A stretch of 64,000 nt of DNA from CAWBOV01 sp963790525 (GTDB lineage Bacteria; Actinomycetota; Actinomycetes; Mycobacteriales; Jatrophihabitantaceae). The stretch covers positions 124,001-188,000 of the forward strand of contig CAWBOV010000002.1 of the NCBI GenBank assembly GCA_963790525.1, given 5' to 3'. Positions within the stretch are counted from its first letter, which is position 1. Every line of letters begins with the position of its first letter. The notes under the pieces were generated by a model, which searched no databases, was not told the DNA's origin, and saw only the letters and a program-made list of their open reading frames with translations. Below are positions 34,927 through 45,529 of the stretch, in pieces. The translations under genes and the position numbers were made by a program.

Positions 34927-35952
34927 TCAGTGCGCCAGCTGCTGCACGGCGAGGTCGAACACGCGGGGCAGTCTAGCGGCGAGGGGGACGATGCGGGCGC
35001 TCAGCGCGTGCTGCCGGCGTGCCCACAGCAGCGACGAGGTGATCGACCGGTAGCGCCGCGACGCCGCCGACCAGCGGCGCTCGTAGGCCGCCGGGTCCTC
35101 GGCGACGACGCACTCGACGAGCTCCTGCGCACAGGCCAGCGACACGGCGATCCCCTCCCCGGTCAGGGCGTCGACGTAGCCCGCCGCGTCACCGACGAGA
35201 AGCACCCGGCCGCTGACCCGGGCGGACGCCTTCTGCAGCAGCGGACCGGCTCCCCGCACCGTCGTCACTCCGGTCGCGGGCAGCCGCTCGCGCAGCCGTG
35301 GGAACGCCGCCAGCTGGTCGGCGAACGGGGCGCGCGTGCTGGACAGGACGGCGACTCCGACGAGCTCGGGCCCGACGGGTGTCACGTAGGCCTCCGAGTG
35401 CGCCGCCCAGTGGACCTCGACGAGATCGGTCCAGGGCGCGACGGCGAAGTGCTGGCGCATCCCCCACCGGCGGCGTCCGGGCGTGGTCGCGCGGTCGAGA
35501 CCGAGCTGGCGGCGCACGGGGGAGTGCAGGCCGTCGGCCACCGCCAGGTACCGCCCGCGGCGCCCGTCGACGTCCACTCCGCCGCCGTCCGTGGTGACCT
35601 GCCGCGCATGGGCGTGGACGACCTCGACGCCCGCGGCCTCGACCGCCGTGCGCAGCGCACCGTGCAGGTCGGTGCGGCGCACGCCCAGCCCGGTGCCGTG
35701 GCGGAAGGCCGCGTCGACGGATGCCCGGCCGTCGGTGTAACGGATGCCGCGGATGCTGCGTCCGGAGAGGTCGACGTCCAGCTCGCGCAGGCGGCGGACC
35801 GCGCCGGGCATCAGCCCCTCGCCGCAGGCCTTGTCGATCACGCCCGACCGGGAGTCCAGGACGACGGTCCGCAGTCCCGCTCGCGCGGCGTAGAGCGCGG
35901 TCGCCAGGCCGGCCGGGCCGCCACCCACGACGATGAGGTCGGCTCCGCTCAC
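34927..35952 (-). CDS. FAD-dependent hydroxylase/geranylgeranyl-reductase-like protein (SrsC-like)
   Basis: A 341-residue flavoprotein. LIVVGGGPAGLATALYAARAG is the N-terminal FAD loop and GRVLLVGDAAGYVDALTGEGIAVSL the second FAD motif (GD). CGEGLMPGAVRRL and FRHGTGLGVRRTDLH are typical of the geranylgeranyl reductase-like hydroxylases. In the Streptomyces srs operon the third gene is a flavoprotein that hydroxylates methylated alkylresorcinol; order and coupling here are the same. The GTG start overlaps the ICMT-like gene (GTGA). Confidence 0.8.
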   Translation of the reverse strand: MSGADLIVVGGGPAGLATALYAARAGLRTVVLDSRSGVIDKACGEGLMPGAVRRLRELDVDLSGRSIRGIRYTDGRASVDAAFRHGTGLGVRRTDLHGALRTAVEAAGVEVVHAHARQVTTDGGGVDVDGRRGRYLAVADGLHSPVRRQLGLDRATTPGRRRWGMRQHFAVAPWTDLVEVHWAAHSEAYVTPVGPELVGVAVLSSTRAPFADQLAAFPRLRERLPATGVTTVRGAGPLLQKASARVSGRVLLVGDAAGYVDALTGEGIAVSLACAQELVECVVAEDPAAYERRWSAASRRYRSITSSLLWARRQHALSARIVPLAARLPRVFDLAVQQLAH

Positions 35953-36476
35953 CGGGCGGGAGCCGCGGTCTGTGTCGGCGCCTCGGCCAGGGCCGCGTTC
36001 TCCGTGCGGATCCGCACGCGCAGCAGCGCGGCGTTGGCGATCGTGAAGACGACAGCCGTGATCCACGCGGTGTGCACGAGCGGGAGGGCGACGCCCTCCG
36101 CGACCACGGCGACGTAGTTGGGATGGGTGAGGCGGCGGTACGGGCCGCGGGACACGAGGGCGAGCCCGGGCACGACGACGACGCGGGTGTTCCACCGCGG
36201 ACCGAGCACGGTGATGCACCACCAGCGCAGGCCCTGAGCGAGCACGACCACCGCGAGCATCGGCCAGCCGAGGGCGGGAACGAAGCTGCGGTGGAACGCC
36301 TCGAGCAGGCTCGCCACGAGCAGCCCGGTGTGCAGCGCGACCATCACCGGGTAGTGGCCGAACCCGAACTCCCGCCCGCCCCGCGCCAGCGCCCAGGACA
36401 GGTTCCGCCGGGAGACGACCAGTTCGGCCAGGCGCTCCAGGGCGATGACGACGATCAGCGCCGCGTACCAGGCCAT
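35949..36476 (-). CDS. Isoprenylcysteine carboxyl methyltransferase (ICMT)-family membrane methyltransferase (SrsB-like)
   Basis: A 175-residue integral membrane protein with about five hydrophobic helices. The C-terminal signature LVSRGPYRRLTHPNYVAVVAEG is the SAM-binding motif of the ICMT/phospholipid methyltransferase group. In type III PKS loci this family O- or C-methylates alkylresorcinols. It follows the PKS gene by 7 nt and overlaps the FAD gene, so all are translated together. Confidence 0.85.
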   Translation of the reverse strand: MAWYAALIVVIALERLAELVVSRRNLSWALARGGREFGFGHYPVMVALHTGLLVASLLEAFHRSFVPALGWPMLAVVVLAQGLRWWCITVLGPRWNTRVVVVPGLALVSRGPYRRLTHPNYVAVVAEGVALPLVHTAWITAVVFTIANAALLRVRIRTENAALAEAPTQTAAPAR

Positions 36477-36483
36477 TGCCGGC

Positions 36484-37548
36484 TCACCACTCCAGCAGGA
36501 CGAGTTCGGAGCAGAAGCCGGGGCCCATCGCCATGAGCATGCCGGGGCTCCCCGGCTCGGTCGCGGCCTTGTCGAGGGTGTCGCGCAGGACGTGCAGGAC
36601 CGACGACGACGACAGGTTGCCGATCTGGTCGAGGGAGCGCCACGTCAGCTCCAGCGGATCGCCGTCGAGCCCGAGCTCCTCCTCGATGGCCTCGATCACC
36701 TTCGGGCCGCCGGGGTGCGACACCCACGCACCGACGTCGGGGACGGAGAGGTCGTGGGCCGCGAGGAACGCCCGGATGTCGTCGCCGAGGTACTGCCGCA
36801 CCAGTGCCGGCACCTGGGCGTCGAGCACGATCTTGAGGCCGCCGGATCCGACGTCCCAGCCCATCGTGCGCTGGCTGTCCGGGTAGAGGTGGCTGCGCGA
36901 GTCGATCACCCGAGGGCCGGGCTCCGGACGATCGGCTCCGACCGCGACGACTGCCGAGGCGCCGTCGCCGAACAGCCCGCACGCGACGAGGTTCGGCACC
37001 GACGTGTCGTCGCGCTGGATCGTGAGGGAGCACAGCTCGACGGAGATCAGCGCGGCAACCTGGTCGGGATGGCCGAGGAGGTAGTCGTGCAACCGGGCCA
37101 CGCCGGCGGCACCCGCGACGCAGCCCAGCCCGTACAGGGGGACCCGCTTCACGTCCGGGCGCAGGCCGACGACCTGGGCGATGCGGGCCTCCAGGGAGGG
37201 GACGGCGATCCCGGTCACCGTGGTCGAGACGACGAGATCGACATCCGCGGCCTCGAGGCCGGCCCGCTGCAGTGCGCCCAGGAGGGCGGCCGCGCCGAGC
37301 TCGACGGCGTGCTCGATGAACAGGTCGTTGGCCTCGCCGAACCCGCTCAACGTGCGGTACCGGTCGATCGGCAGGACGAGATGGCGGCTGCTGACGCGGG
37401 CGTTGGCGTGCAGCCGCTCGACCAGCGCGCGGTTGCCGTCGGGGCCCAGACAGACCTCCGTGAACGCGGCGGTCAGCTCCGGCTGCAGGTAGCGGTGCGG
37501 CGGCAGGACCGCATGCACGCCGGCGAGGGTTGTCACGCGATCAACCAT
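36484..37548 (-). CDS. Type III polyketide synthase (chalcone/alkylresorcinol synthase-like)
   Basis: A 354-residue thiolase-fold enzyme. The catalytic triad is visible: Cys in PLYGLGCVAGAAG (~138), His in WVSHPGGPKVIEA and Asn in QIGNLSSSSVL. SLTIQRDDTSVPNLVACGLFGDGASA lines the active site. Length is a little under plant enzymes, as usual for bacteria. It extends a fatty acyl starter with malonyl-CoA to a resorcinol or pyrone. First gene of an operon with methyltransferase, hydroxylase and IPP isomerase; divergent from the prenyltransferase. Confidence 0.92.
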   Translation of the reverse strand: MVDRVTTLAGVHAVLPPHRYLQPELTAAFTEVCLGPDGNRALVERLHANARVSSRHLVLPIDRYRTLSGFGEANDLFIEHAVELGAAALLGALQRAGLEAADVDLVVSTTVTGIAVPSLEARIAQVVGLRPDVKRVPLYGLGCVAGAAGVARLHDYLLGHPDQVAALISVELCSLTIQRDDTSVPNLVACGLFGDGASAVVAVGADRPEPGPRVIDSRSHLYPDSQRTMGWDVGSGGLKIVLDAQVPALVRQYLGDDIRAFLAAHDLSVPDVGAWVSHPGGPKVIEAIEEELGLDGDPLELTWRSLDQIGNLSSSSVLHVLRDTLDKAATEPGSPGMLMAMGPGFCSELVLLEW

Positions 37549-37639
37549 ACGGTCGGAGCCGGTGACCTGCCCGTTGCGTGGCGCCCGCCGGGTCCCGTCG
37601 CGATGCCGGCGGCGCGGGCCCCGGCACTACGATGACGCC

Positions 37640-38473
37640 ATGTCCGTCCCCCCGTCGGTACGGGCGCTCGTCCTGTCATGTCACCCGATTCCCTCCGTCG
37701 CGGTGACGGCGCTGACGGGTGGCCTCGCAGCGCTGGCCGATCTGGGGCCGGGCCGCGGCGCGCTCGTCACCGCCGCCGTGTTCAGCGGGCAGCTCTCGAT
37801 CGGCTGGTCCAACGACTACATAGACGCCGACCGCGACCGCTCGGTTCAGCGTGCCGACAAGCCCGTCGCCGCGGGGGCGGTGTCCCCGAGGGTGGCCGGG
37901 ATCGCCGCGGTGATCGCGCTCGCGGTGACGATCCTGCTGTCGGCCGGTCTCGGCTGGCGCGGCGGCGGCGCGGCCCTGATGATCGTCGTCTGCGGCTGGG
38001 CGTACAACGTCGGGCTGAAGGCGACGGCGCTGTCCTGGGTGCCCTACGCGATCGCCTTCGGTTTCCTGCCGGCCGCGGTGACCCTGTCGGGATCGCCGTC
38101 CCGCTGGCCACCGGCCTGGGCGATGATCGCGGGCGCGCTGCTCGGGTGCACCGCGCACCTGGCCAACGTCCTGCCCGACCTGCTGGAGGACGCCGCGACG
38201 GGCGTGCGCGGGCTGCCGCATCGGCTGGGAGCGCGCGCCACGGCGGTCACGGCCGCGGCGCTGCTCCTCACGGCCTCGGCGGTGATCCTCTTCGGTCCGT
38301 CGGGGCGGCTGCACGCGTGGCAGCTGGTGGGCTTCTGCATCGCCGTCGTCATCGGCGCCACTGCCGCCGGCAGCGCCTACCGCGACCCCAGGTCACGCCG
38401 GTTCTTCTTCGCGACGATCGCCATCGCCGCGCTCGACATCGCCTGCTTCGCCCTCTCGGGCACGCATCTCTGA
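37640..38473 (+). CDS. UbiA-family prenyltransferase
   Basis: A 277-residue membrane protein with eight or nine hydrophobic helices. First Asp-rich motif: WSNDYIDADRDRSVQRADKP (NDxxDxxxD, ~53-61). Second: LPDLLEDAATGVRGLPHRLG (DxxxD type, ~181). These bind the Mg-diphosphate of the prenyl donor. Such enzymes prenylate aromatic rings. The divergent type III PKS operon includes idi, so the aromatic acceptor may be the PKS product. It lies 91 nt from the PKS start. Confidence 0.88.
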   Translation: MSVPPSVRALVLSCHPIPSVAVTALTGGLAALADLGPGRGALVTAAVFSGQLSIGWSNDYIDADRDRSVQRADKPVAAGAVSPRVAGIAAVIALAVTILLSAGLGWRGGGAALMIVVCGWAYNVGLKATALSWVPYAIAFGFLPAAVTLSGSPSRWPPAWAMIAGALLGCTAHLANVLPDLLEDAATGVRGLPHRLGARATAVTAAALLLTASAVILFGPSGRLHAWQLVGFCIAVVIGATAAGSAYRDPRSRRFFFATIAIAALDIACFALSGTHL

Positions 38474-38482
38474 GGAGGAACC

Positions 38483-39730
38483 ATGTCCGATCCGACCCAG
38501 CCCGAGGACGATCTGGCCGCGTCCTTCCTGCGGCGGGCGTGCCTGACCTTCGACAACGACGACGCCACACGGCGCCGCGCTGCCGCAGACCTTCTCGCCG
38601 AGCACCCTCACCTGCCGCAGACGAATCTCGCTGTCGCCGCCGCCTGCGCCGACCCGGGGGCGGTACAAGCGATCCTTGTAGCCGGTACCTCCCGAGCGAC
38701 GGATCGATTCGCACCGTTCGGGTGGACGCCTCTGATGTACCAGGCCTACGCGCGCCATGACCCCGCGATCGGCCGTGACGCCACGATCGAGACCGCCCGA
38801 CTACTGCTTGACGCGGGCGCCGACCCGGACGACGGAAGGCTCTTCGGCGGTCTGCCGACTCCCTTCACCGTCTTGACCGGCGTGCTCGGCGGAGGAGAGT
38901 CCGACACGCCGCCGCACCCCCACTCCCTCGCCTTCGCGCGGCTGCTCCTCGAGGCCGGAGCCGACCCCAACGACGGACAGGCGCTGTACAACCGGATGTT
39001 CGGCACGGACGACGGCCACCTCGAGCTGCTGTTCGAGTTCGGTCTGGGGACGGGCGGCGACGGCCCCTGGTTCCACGCCCCCGGAGCCAGGCTCGATCCA
39101 CCGCCGGTGATGCAGGGGGCGCTGCTCGACTGGGCCGTCACCCACGGCCAGCGCGATCGCGTGCGGTTGCTGGCCGCGCACGGCGTCGATGTCGTCAGCC
39201 CGCGGACCAGCCGGTTCCGCGCGGGCGACGCGACGCCGATCGAGATCGCGCTGACCAGCGGGCACCCCGAGCTGGCGCAGTTGCTCAGGGAGTCCGGTGC
39301 CGCGGAACCCCGGCTGAACGCGGTGGACAGCTTCATCGCTGCCGCACTGGCCGGTGACGCGGCGGCCGCCGCGGCCGCGTCGCCGGAGATCGTGACGGCC
39401 GCACGTACTGCCCGACCCGGGCTGGTGGTGTGGGCCGCGAGTCTGGGGCGGCCGGACGCGGTGTCGCTGCTCGTGGGCGCCGGATTCGACGTCAACGCCC
39501 TGGGCCGGGGTGACACGCCGCTGGAGCAGGAGTGGGAGTCCGCGTTGCACGTCGCGGCGGGTGACGGGAACGTCGACCTCGTCACGCTGCTGCTCGCGCT
39601 CGGCGCCGACCCCTCCGTGACCGACCGGCGTTTCGGCGGGACACCCCTGGACTGGGCCCGCCACTTCGCCCATCCGGCGGTCGCTGACGTCCTCCAGGCC
39701 GGTGCCTCCGGACAGCCGCCCGGAGCCTGA
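38483..39730 (+). CDS. Ankyrin-repeat protein
   Basis: A 415-residue protein with at least four ankyrin-type units: TPLMYQAYA...ARLLLDAGADPDDG, FARLLLEAGADPNDG, DRVRLLAAHGVDVV and SALHVAAGDGNVDLVTLLLALGADPSV. No signal peptide or catalytic domain is visible. It starts 9 nt after the UbiA gene with a perfect GAGGAGG ribosome site, so it is co-transcribed with it. The role is probably protein-protein binding; a pathway link is not evident. Confidence 0.85.
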   Translation: MSDPTQPEDDLAASFLRRACLTFDNDDATRRRAAADLLAEHPHLPQTNLAVAAACADPGAVQAILVAGTSRATDRFAPFGWTPLMYQAYARHDPAIGRDATIETARLLLDAGADPDDGRLFGGLPTPFTVLTGVLGGGESDTPPHPHSLAFARLLLEAGADPNDGQALYNRMFGTDDGHLELLFEFGLGTGGDGPWFHAPGARLDPPPVMQGALLDWAVTHGQRDRVRLLAAHGVDVVSPRTSRFRAGDATPIEIALTSGHPELAQLLRESGAAEPRLNAVDSFIAAALAGDAAAAAAASPEIVTAARTARPGLVVWAASLGRPDAVSLLVGAGFDVNALGRGDTPLEQEWESALHVAAGDGNVDLVTLLLALGADPSVTDRRFGGTPLDWARHFAHPAVADVLQAGASGQPPGA

Positions 39731-39766
39731 CGCGTCCGTCCGGAAGCGCCACGGACATGGCGACGA

Positions 39767-40561
39767 TCAGGTGTGGATCCCGCCGTCGCTGTGGAGCACC
39801 TGGCCGTTGACCCACCCACCGCGGGGGGAGCACAGGAAGCCCACCAGCGCGGCCGCGTCGGACGGCAGGCCCACCCGCCCGAGCGGGCTCGCCGCCGCGG
39901 TGGAGCGCAGTTGCTCGTCGCTCATCCAGCCGGTGTCCGTGGCGCCCGGGTTGACGACGTTGGCGCTCACGCCCAGGTCCGCGAGTTCCCGCGCGGCGGC
40001 CACGACGATCCGGTCCAGGGCGCCCTTGCTCGCACCGTAGGGGAGGTTGTGCGCGGTGTGATCGCTGGTCAGCGCGACGATCCGTCCCGCGCCGAACGGG
40101 GCGCGCAGGCGCAGCGCGTACTCCCGGATGAGCAGCCACGCGGCGCGGGCGTTGACGGCCATGTGCCGGTCGAAACTCTCGATCGTCGTCGTGCGGATGT
40201 CGGAGTCGACCGATTCCGCGTGGCTCAGCACCAGCGCGGTGACGTCGCCGAGCTCGGCGCGGACCTGGTCGAACAGCGCGGGCGCGGCGTCGGGGGACTC
40301 GAGATCGACCTCGACCGTGACCACCCGCGCGCCGCGTACCCGCAGCGAGGCGACCACTCCCTCCAGGTCCGAACCGTCGCTCCCCCATGGCATGCGCTCG
40401 TCGTAGGGGCGCCACTGCGTCAGGGCCAGGTCCCACCCCGTCGCCGCGAGTTCCTCGGCCACGGCGGCTCCGATACCGACCCGCCGACTGACCCCGGTGA
40501 CCAGGGCGATGGGGCGCGCACCGGCGCCCGGATCGGCGGCCGGTGGCGGAGCGGAGGTCAC
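39767..40561 (-). CDS. Short-chain dehydrogenase/reductase
   Basis: A 264-residue classical-type SDR. IALVTGVSRRVGIGAAVAEELA carries the cofactor glycines (TGxxxxxGIG, longer than usual). Ser is in VALTSDHTAH and the catalytic Tyr/Lys in YGASKGALDRI. NVVNPGATDTGWM and GWVNGQVLHSDGG follow the FabG pattern. It probably uses NADP(H). The substrate is unknown; annotation as a FabG-like reductase would be over-specific. It is convergent with the ankyrin gene. Confidence 0.85.
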   Translation of the reverse strand: MTSAPPPAADPGAGARPIALVTGVSRRVGIGAAVAEELAATGWDLALTQWRPYDERMPWGSDGSDLEGVVASLRVRGARVVTVEVDLESPDAAPALFDQVRAELGDVTALVLSHAESVDSDIRTTTIESFDRHMAVNARAAWLLIREYALRLRAPFGAGRIVALTSDHTAHNLPYGASKGALDRIVVAAARELADLGVSANVVNPGATDTGWMSDEQLRSTAAASPLGRVGLPSDAAALVGFLCSPRGGWVNGQVLHSDGGIHT

Positions 40562-40676
40562 GGGACCGACCCAACCACGCCTGGATCCGCATCACCATCA
40601 AGCTCCGCGACTCCGGATGTGACGCAGGTCACTCGCCGTTGCCGTCACCCCCGGCGGGAAAGATCGTCATCTAGGC

Positions 40677-40823
40677 ATGGGACACAACGAGATCGACATG
40701 AGCAGCTTCGAGCGCGCCCTGAACGCTGCCAGCTATCTCCGTCCCGGCCAGCAGGCGGTCGAGACCGAGCCGGTGGCGCCGCACCTCGACGACGACGACG
40801 GCCCGATCATTCTCTGCTGGTAG
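40677..40823 (+). CDS. 48-residue small protein ending in an acidic patch and GPIILCW
   Basis: An ATG ORF encodes 48 residues: a helical N-terminal part (MSSFERALNAASYL), then an acidic run LDDDDGPIILCW at the end. A GGGAAAGATCG stretch lies upstream as a poor ribosome site. It lies alone between an SDR (divergent) and the GT2-methyltransferase gene 92 nt downstream. The leader-like N-terminus and short Cys-Trp tail resemble a RiPP precursor layout, but no maturase is next to it. It may also be a conserved microprotein or noise. Confidence 0.45.
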   Translation: MGHNEIDMSSFERALNAASYLRPGQQAVETEPVAPHLDDDDGPIILCW

Positions 40824-40914
40824 TCCGCCCCCGGCGGTGACGCCCGGTCCTCCGCCACGCGGCGGGCCCGCGCGGAAGTTGTCCGATCCCGCGCCGGTGG
40901 GCAAGAGTAGGGCC

Positions 40915-42372
40915 ATGCTCTCGGAGTCCGGCGACCGCCCCAGAATCGGCATCCTCGTGGTGACCTACAACGCCGTGTCCACTTTGCAGGCGACGCTGGA
41001 CCGGATTCCGGTCGGGTTCCGCGACCAGATCGACGAGATCATCATCTCCGACGACGCCAGCCACGACGACACCGTCGACGTCGGGCTGGCCTGGCGCGAG
41101 GCCAACTCGGTCCCGACCACCGTGGTCCGCCACATCAGCAATCTCGGCTACGGCGGCAACCAGAAGGCCGGCTACAAGCTCGCCATGGACAAGGGCCTGG
41201 ACATCGTCGTCCTGCTCCACGGGGACGGCCAGTACGCGCCGGAAGCTCTGCCCGACATGGTCGCGCCCCTGATCCGGGGAGAGGCCGACGCGGTCTTCGG
41301 TTCCCGGATGATGGTCCCCGGATCCGCCCGGGACGGCGGGATGCCGCTCTACAAGTACCTCGGCAACCGCATCCTGACGATGGTGGAGAACAAGCTCCTC
41401 GACGCCGACCTGACCGAGTTCCACTCCGGGTACCGCGCGTACCGGATGTCGGCGCTGGCGGGGCTGCCGATCGAGTTCAACACCGATCAGTTCGACTTCG
41501 ACACGCAGATCATCGTGCAGCTGCTCGACGCCGGGAAGCGGATCGTGGAGATCCCGATCCCCACCTACTACGGCGACGAGATCTGTTACGTGGACGGCAT
41601 GAAGTACGCCCGCGACGTGGTGCGCGACGTCGTGCAGTACCGCCTCACCAAGGTCGGCATCGGCACGCACAGCTGGGTGCCGACGAGCGCCGAGTACGAC
41701 CTGAAGGAGGGCGAGGGCACCTCCCACACCGTGATCATGAACCTGCTCCAGGGCCTCCCGCCCGGACGCGTGCTGGACCTCGGCTGTTCCGGCGGGCGCC
41801 TGTCCGAGCGCGTCCGCGCGCTGGGCCATCACGTCGTCGGCGTCGACAGCATGGAGATCCCCGGCGTGCGCGAGCGGGTGGACGAGTTCGCCCTGGGCGA
41901 TCTGGAGGACGGCATCCCTACGGCAGTCGGCGGGGACTTCGACCTCGTCATCGCCGCCGACGTCATCGAGCACGTGCGCGATCCCGGACGCCTGCTGCGC
42001 CAGATGGCCGACGTCCTCGGGCCGGACGGGCAGCTGATCATCTCCACACCCAACTTCGCGCACTGGTACTCCCGCGGGCGCACCACGCTCGGCACCTTCG
42101 ACTACGACCGCCGCGGCATCCTGGACGCCACGCACCTGCGGTTCTTCACCCGCAAGAGCCTGCGCCGCCTGTTCACCGCGAACGGGCTGGATCTGCTCGA
42201 GCTGACCTACACCGGCCTCCCCCTCGCCGTGCTGAGCCGCGACGACAGCTGGCGTTCCCGCCTGGCCGGCCGCATCGACCGCCGCCTCGTCCGGCTGCGT
42301 CCCACCGTGTTCGGCTACCAGTTCGTCGCCCGCCTCCAGCCGCATCACGCCGGGACGGTCACGCACGACTGA
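40915..42372 (+). CDS. GT2 glycosyltransferase fused to SAM-dependent methyltransferase
   Basis: A 485-residue bifunctional protein. Residues ~10-240 are a family 2 (dolichol-phosphate mannosyltransferase-like) glycosyltransferase: GILVVTYNAVSTL, ISDDASHDDT and LLHGDGQYAPEALPDMV with the DxD-like Asp, then GSRMM. Residues ~280-470 are a class I methyltransferase: VLDLGCSGGRLSERVR, VVGVDSM, VIAADVIEHVRDPG and ISTPNFAHWYSRG. The fusion would transfer and methylate a sugar or polyprenyl-linked glycan. No other sugar genes are nearby. The ATG at 40915 lacks a clear ribosome site. Confidence 0.82.
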   Translation: MLSESGDRPRIGILVVTYNAVSTLQATLDRIPVGFRDQIDEIIISDDASHDDTVDVGLAWREANSVPTTVVRHISNLGYGGNQKAGYKLAMDKGLDIVVLLHGDGQYAPEALPDMVAPLIRGEADAVFGSRMMVPGSARDGGMPLYKYLGNRILTMVENKLLDADLTEFHSGYRAYRMSALAGLPIEFNTDQFDFDTQIIVQLLDAGKRIVEIPIPTYYGDEICYVDGMKYARDVVRDVVQYRLTKVGIGTHSWVPTSAEYDLKEGEGTSHTVIMNLLQGLPPGRVLDLGCSGGRLSERVRALGHHVVGVDSMEIPGVRERVDEFALGDLEDGIPTAVGGDFDLVIAADVIEHVRDPGRLLRQMADVLGPDGQLIISTPNFAHWYSRGRTTLGTFDYDRRGILDATHLRFFTRKSLRRLFTANGLDLLELTYTGLPLAVLSRDDSWRSRLAGRIDRRLVRLRPTVFGYQFVARLQPHHAGTVTHD

Positions 42373-42409
42373 TCGACCGGACGGGCTCGCGGCAGCGGAC
42401 AATGGCCCG

Positions 42410-43900
<1,491 letters not shown>

Positions 43901-43906
<6 letters not shown>

Positions 43907-44030
43907 GCGCCCGCGATCCGCTGAGCGCCCGCGATCCGCTGGGCGGCCCCGATCCGCTGCGGCGCGTCACGATCCGCCGGGCGACCACGATCCGCTGGGC
44001 GGCCCCGATCCGCTGCGGCGCGTCGCCTCG
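43901..44030. repeat. 18-bp GATCCGCTGGGCGGCCCC-type tandem repeats
   Basis: GATCCG recurs at 43915, 43933, 43951, 43971, 43989 and 44007, spacing 18, 18, 20, 18, 18. The first three and last three units form a higher-order duplication of about 56 bp with slightly different ends (GCGGCGCGTC). The repeat begins at the stop codon of the CYTH/CHAD gene and fills most of the gap to the permease gene. Confidence 0.85.
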
Positions 44031-44072
44031 GGGTTGGTTGCCCTGGGCATCCCCATAGTCCACGATGCGCCC

Positions 44073-45528
44073 ATGACCATCTCGCAGCAGCCCCGCATCA
44101 GTGGTGTCGAGGTCCGTTCGATCGATTACGTCCCGCTGGACGAGCGGCACGGCAAGCTCTGGCACCTGGGGCCGCTGTGGTTCATGTCCAACGCGCAGAT
44201 CGCCACGCTCGCCGTCGGCCTGATCAGTTTCTTCGACGGCGGCAACCTGGTCTGGTCGCTGATCTCGATCGTGCTCGGCACCCTGCTGGGCACCCTGTTC
44301 ATGGCGTTCCACTCCGCGCAGGGCCCGCAGCTGGGGCTCCCGCAGATGATCCAGTCGCGGCCGCAGTTCGGCTACATCGGCGCGCTGCTCGTGTGGTTGT
44401 TCGCCTACGTCCAGTACGCGGGCTTCAACGTCTTCAACACGATCCTGGCCGGCGAGGCCATGCACACGACCGCGCACGGCGCCGTCAAGCTCTGGGTCGT
44501 CGTCGTCACGGTGCTCGCGTTCGTGATCGCACTCGTGGGGTACGACCTCATCCACCGCGCCGAGCAGGTGCTGACCTACCTGATGCTCGTCATCTTCGGG
44601 ATCTTCACCGTCGCCGTCTGCTTCCTGCACTACCCGGCAGGCGCCTTCACCTTCAGCGGCTTCAAGTGGACGCCGTTCCTGGCACAGTTCGGCGTGGTCG
44701 CGGGGTATCAGATCAGCTGGGCGATCTATGTCTCGGACTACTCGCGCTACCTGCCACCGGGCGTCACCGTCCGCAAGACCTTCTACTGGACCTACTGGGG
44801 CTCCGCGCTGGGCGGCGGCTGGTTGATGGTCGTCGGCGCGCTGCTCGCGGGTTGGGCCGGCGACAAGTTCAGCGGCACCGGCATCCCGGAGATCAACCAG
44901 GTCGGCGACAAGGTGTTCACCGGCTTCGGCGCGATCGTGTTGATCCTCGCGGCGCTGGGGTTGGCGTCGGTCACCGCGCTCAACATGTACGGCGGCTCGC
45001 TCACACTGATCAGCGCCCTGGACTCGTTCAAGAAGGTGAAGCCGACGCACGAGCGTGCGGGCGATCACGGTCGGGATCACCGGCGCCCTGTCGGTCATCG
45101 GTGCGCTGGCTGCCACCGCCAACTTCCTCGCCAACTTCGAGAACTTCCTCCTGCTCGTCCTCTACCTGTTCATCCCGTGGACGGCGGTCAACCTCGTCGA
45201 CTACTACATCGTCAGACGGGGCCACTACGCGATCGCCGAGATCTTCAACCCCAACGGTATGTACGGCCGCTGGGGCTGGCGCGGGATCATCGCCTACCTG
45301 GTCGGGTTCGTCGCGATGACGCCGTTCTTCTCCGTCGGCACCTTGTACGTGGGGTGGATCGCCCACAAGCTCGACGGCGCCGACATCTCGCTGTTCATCG
45401 GGCTGCCCGTGGCCGGCCTGCTGTACTGGTACCTGGCCAAGACGATCGACGTCGCGGCCGAGACGCGGGTGGCCAAGGCGGAGCAGGCCGAGCTCGAGCA
45501 GGCGGCGGCCCGGCACGAGCTGCCGTAG
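44073..45528 (+). pseudogene. NCS1-family cytosine/purine permease, apparent frameshift
   Basis: Joined length ~485 residues with about twelve membrane helices. Early blocks GPLWFMSNAQIATLAVGLISFF and FGYIGALLVWLFAYVQYAGFNVFN match NCS1 symporters for nucleobases, allantoin or hydantoins. At about 45047-45055 one extra base separates SFKKVKPTHE from VRAITVGITGALSVIGALAA. The rest reads through PWTAVNLVDYYIVRRGHYAIAEIFNPNG to the end, as expected. The span is 3n+1. Both halves are complete, so a base-call error is likely. A MarR gene is convergent downstream. Confidence 0.8.
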
Positions 45529-45529
45529 C

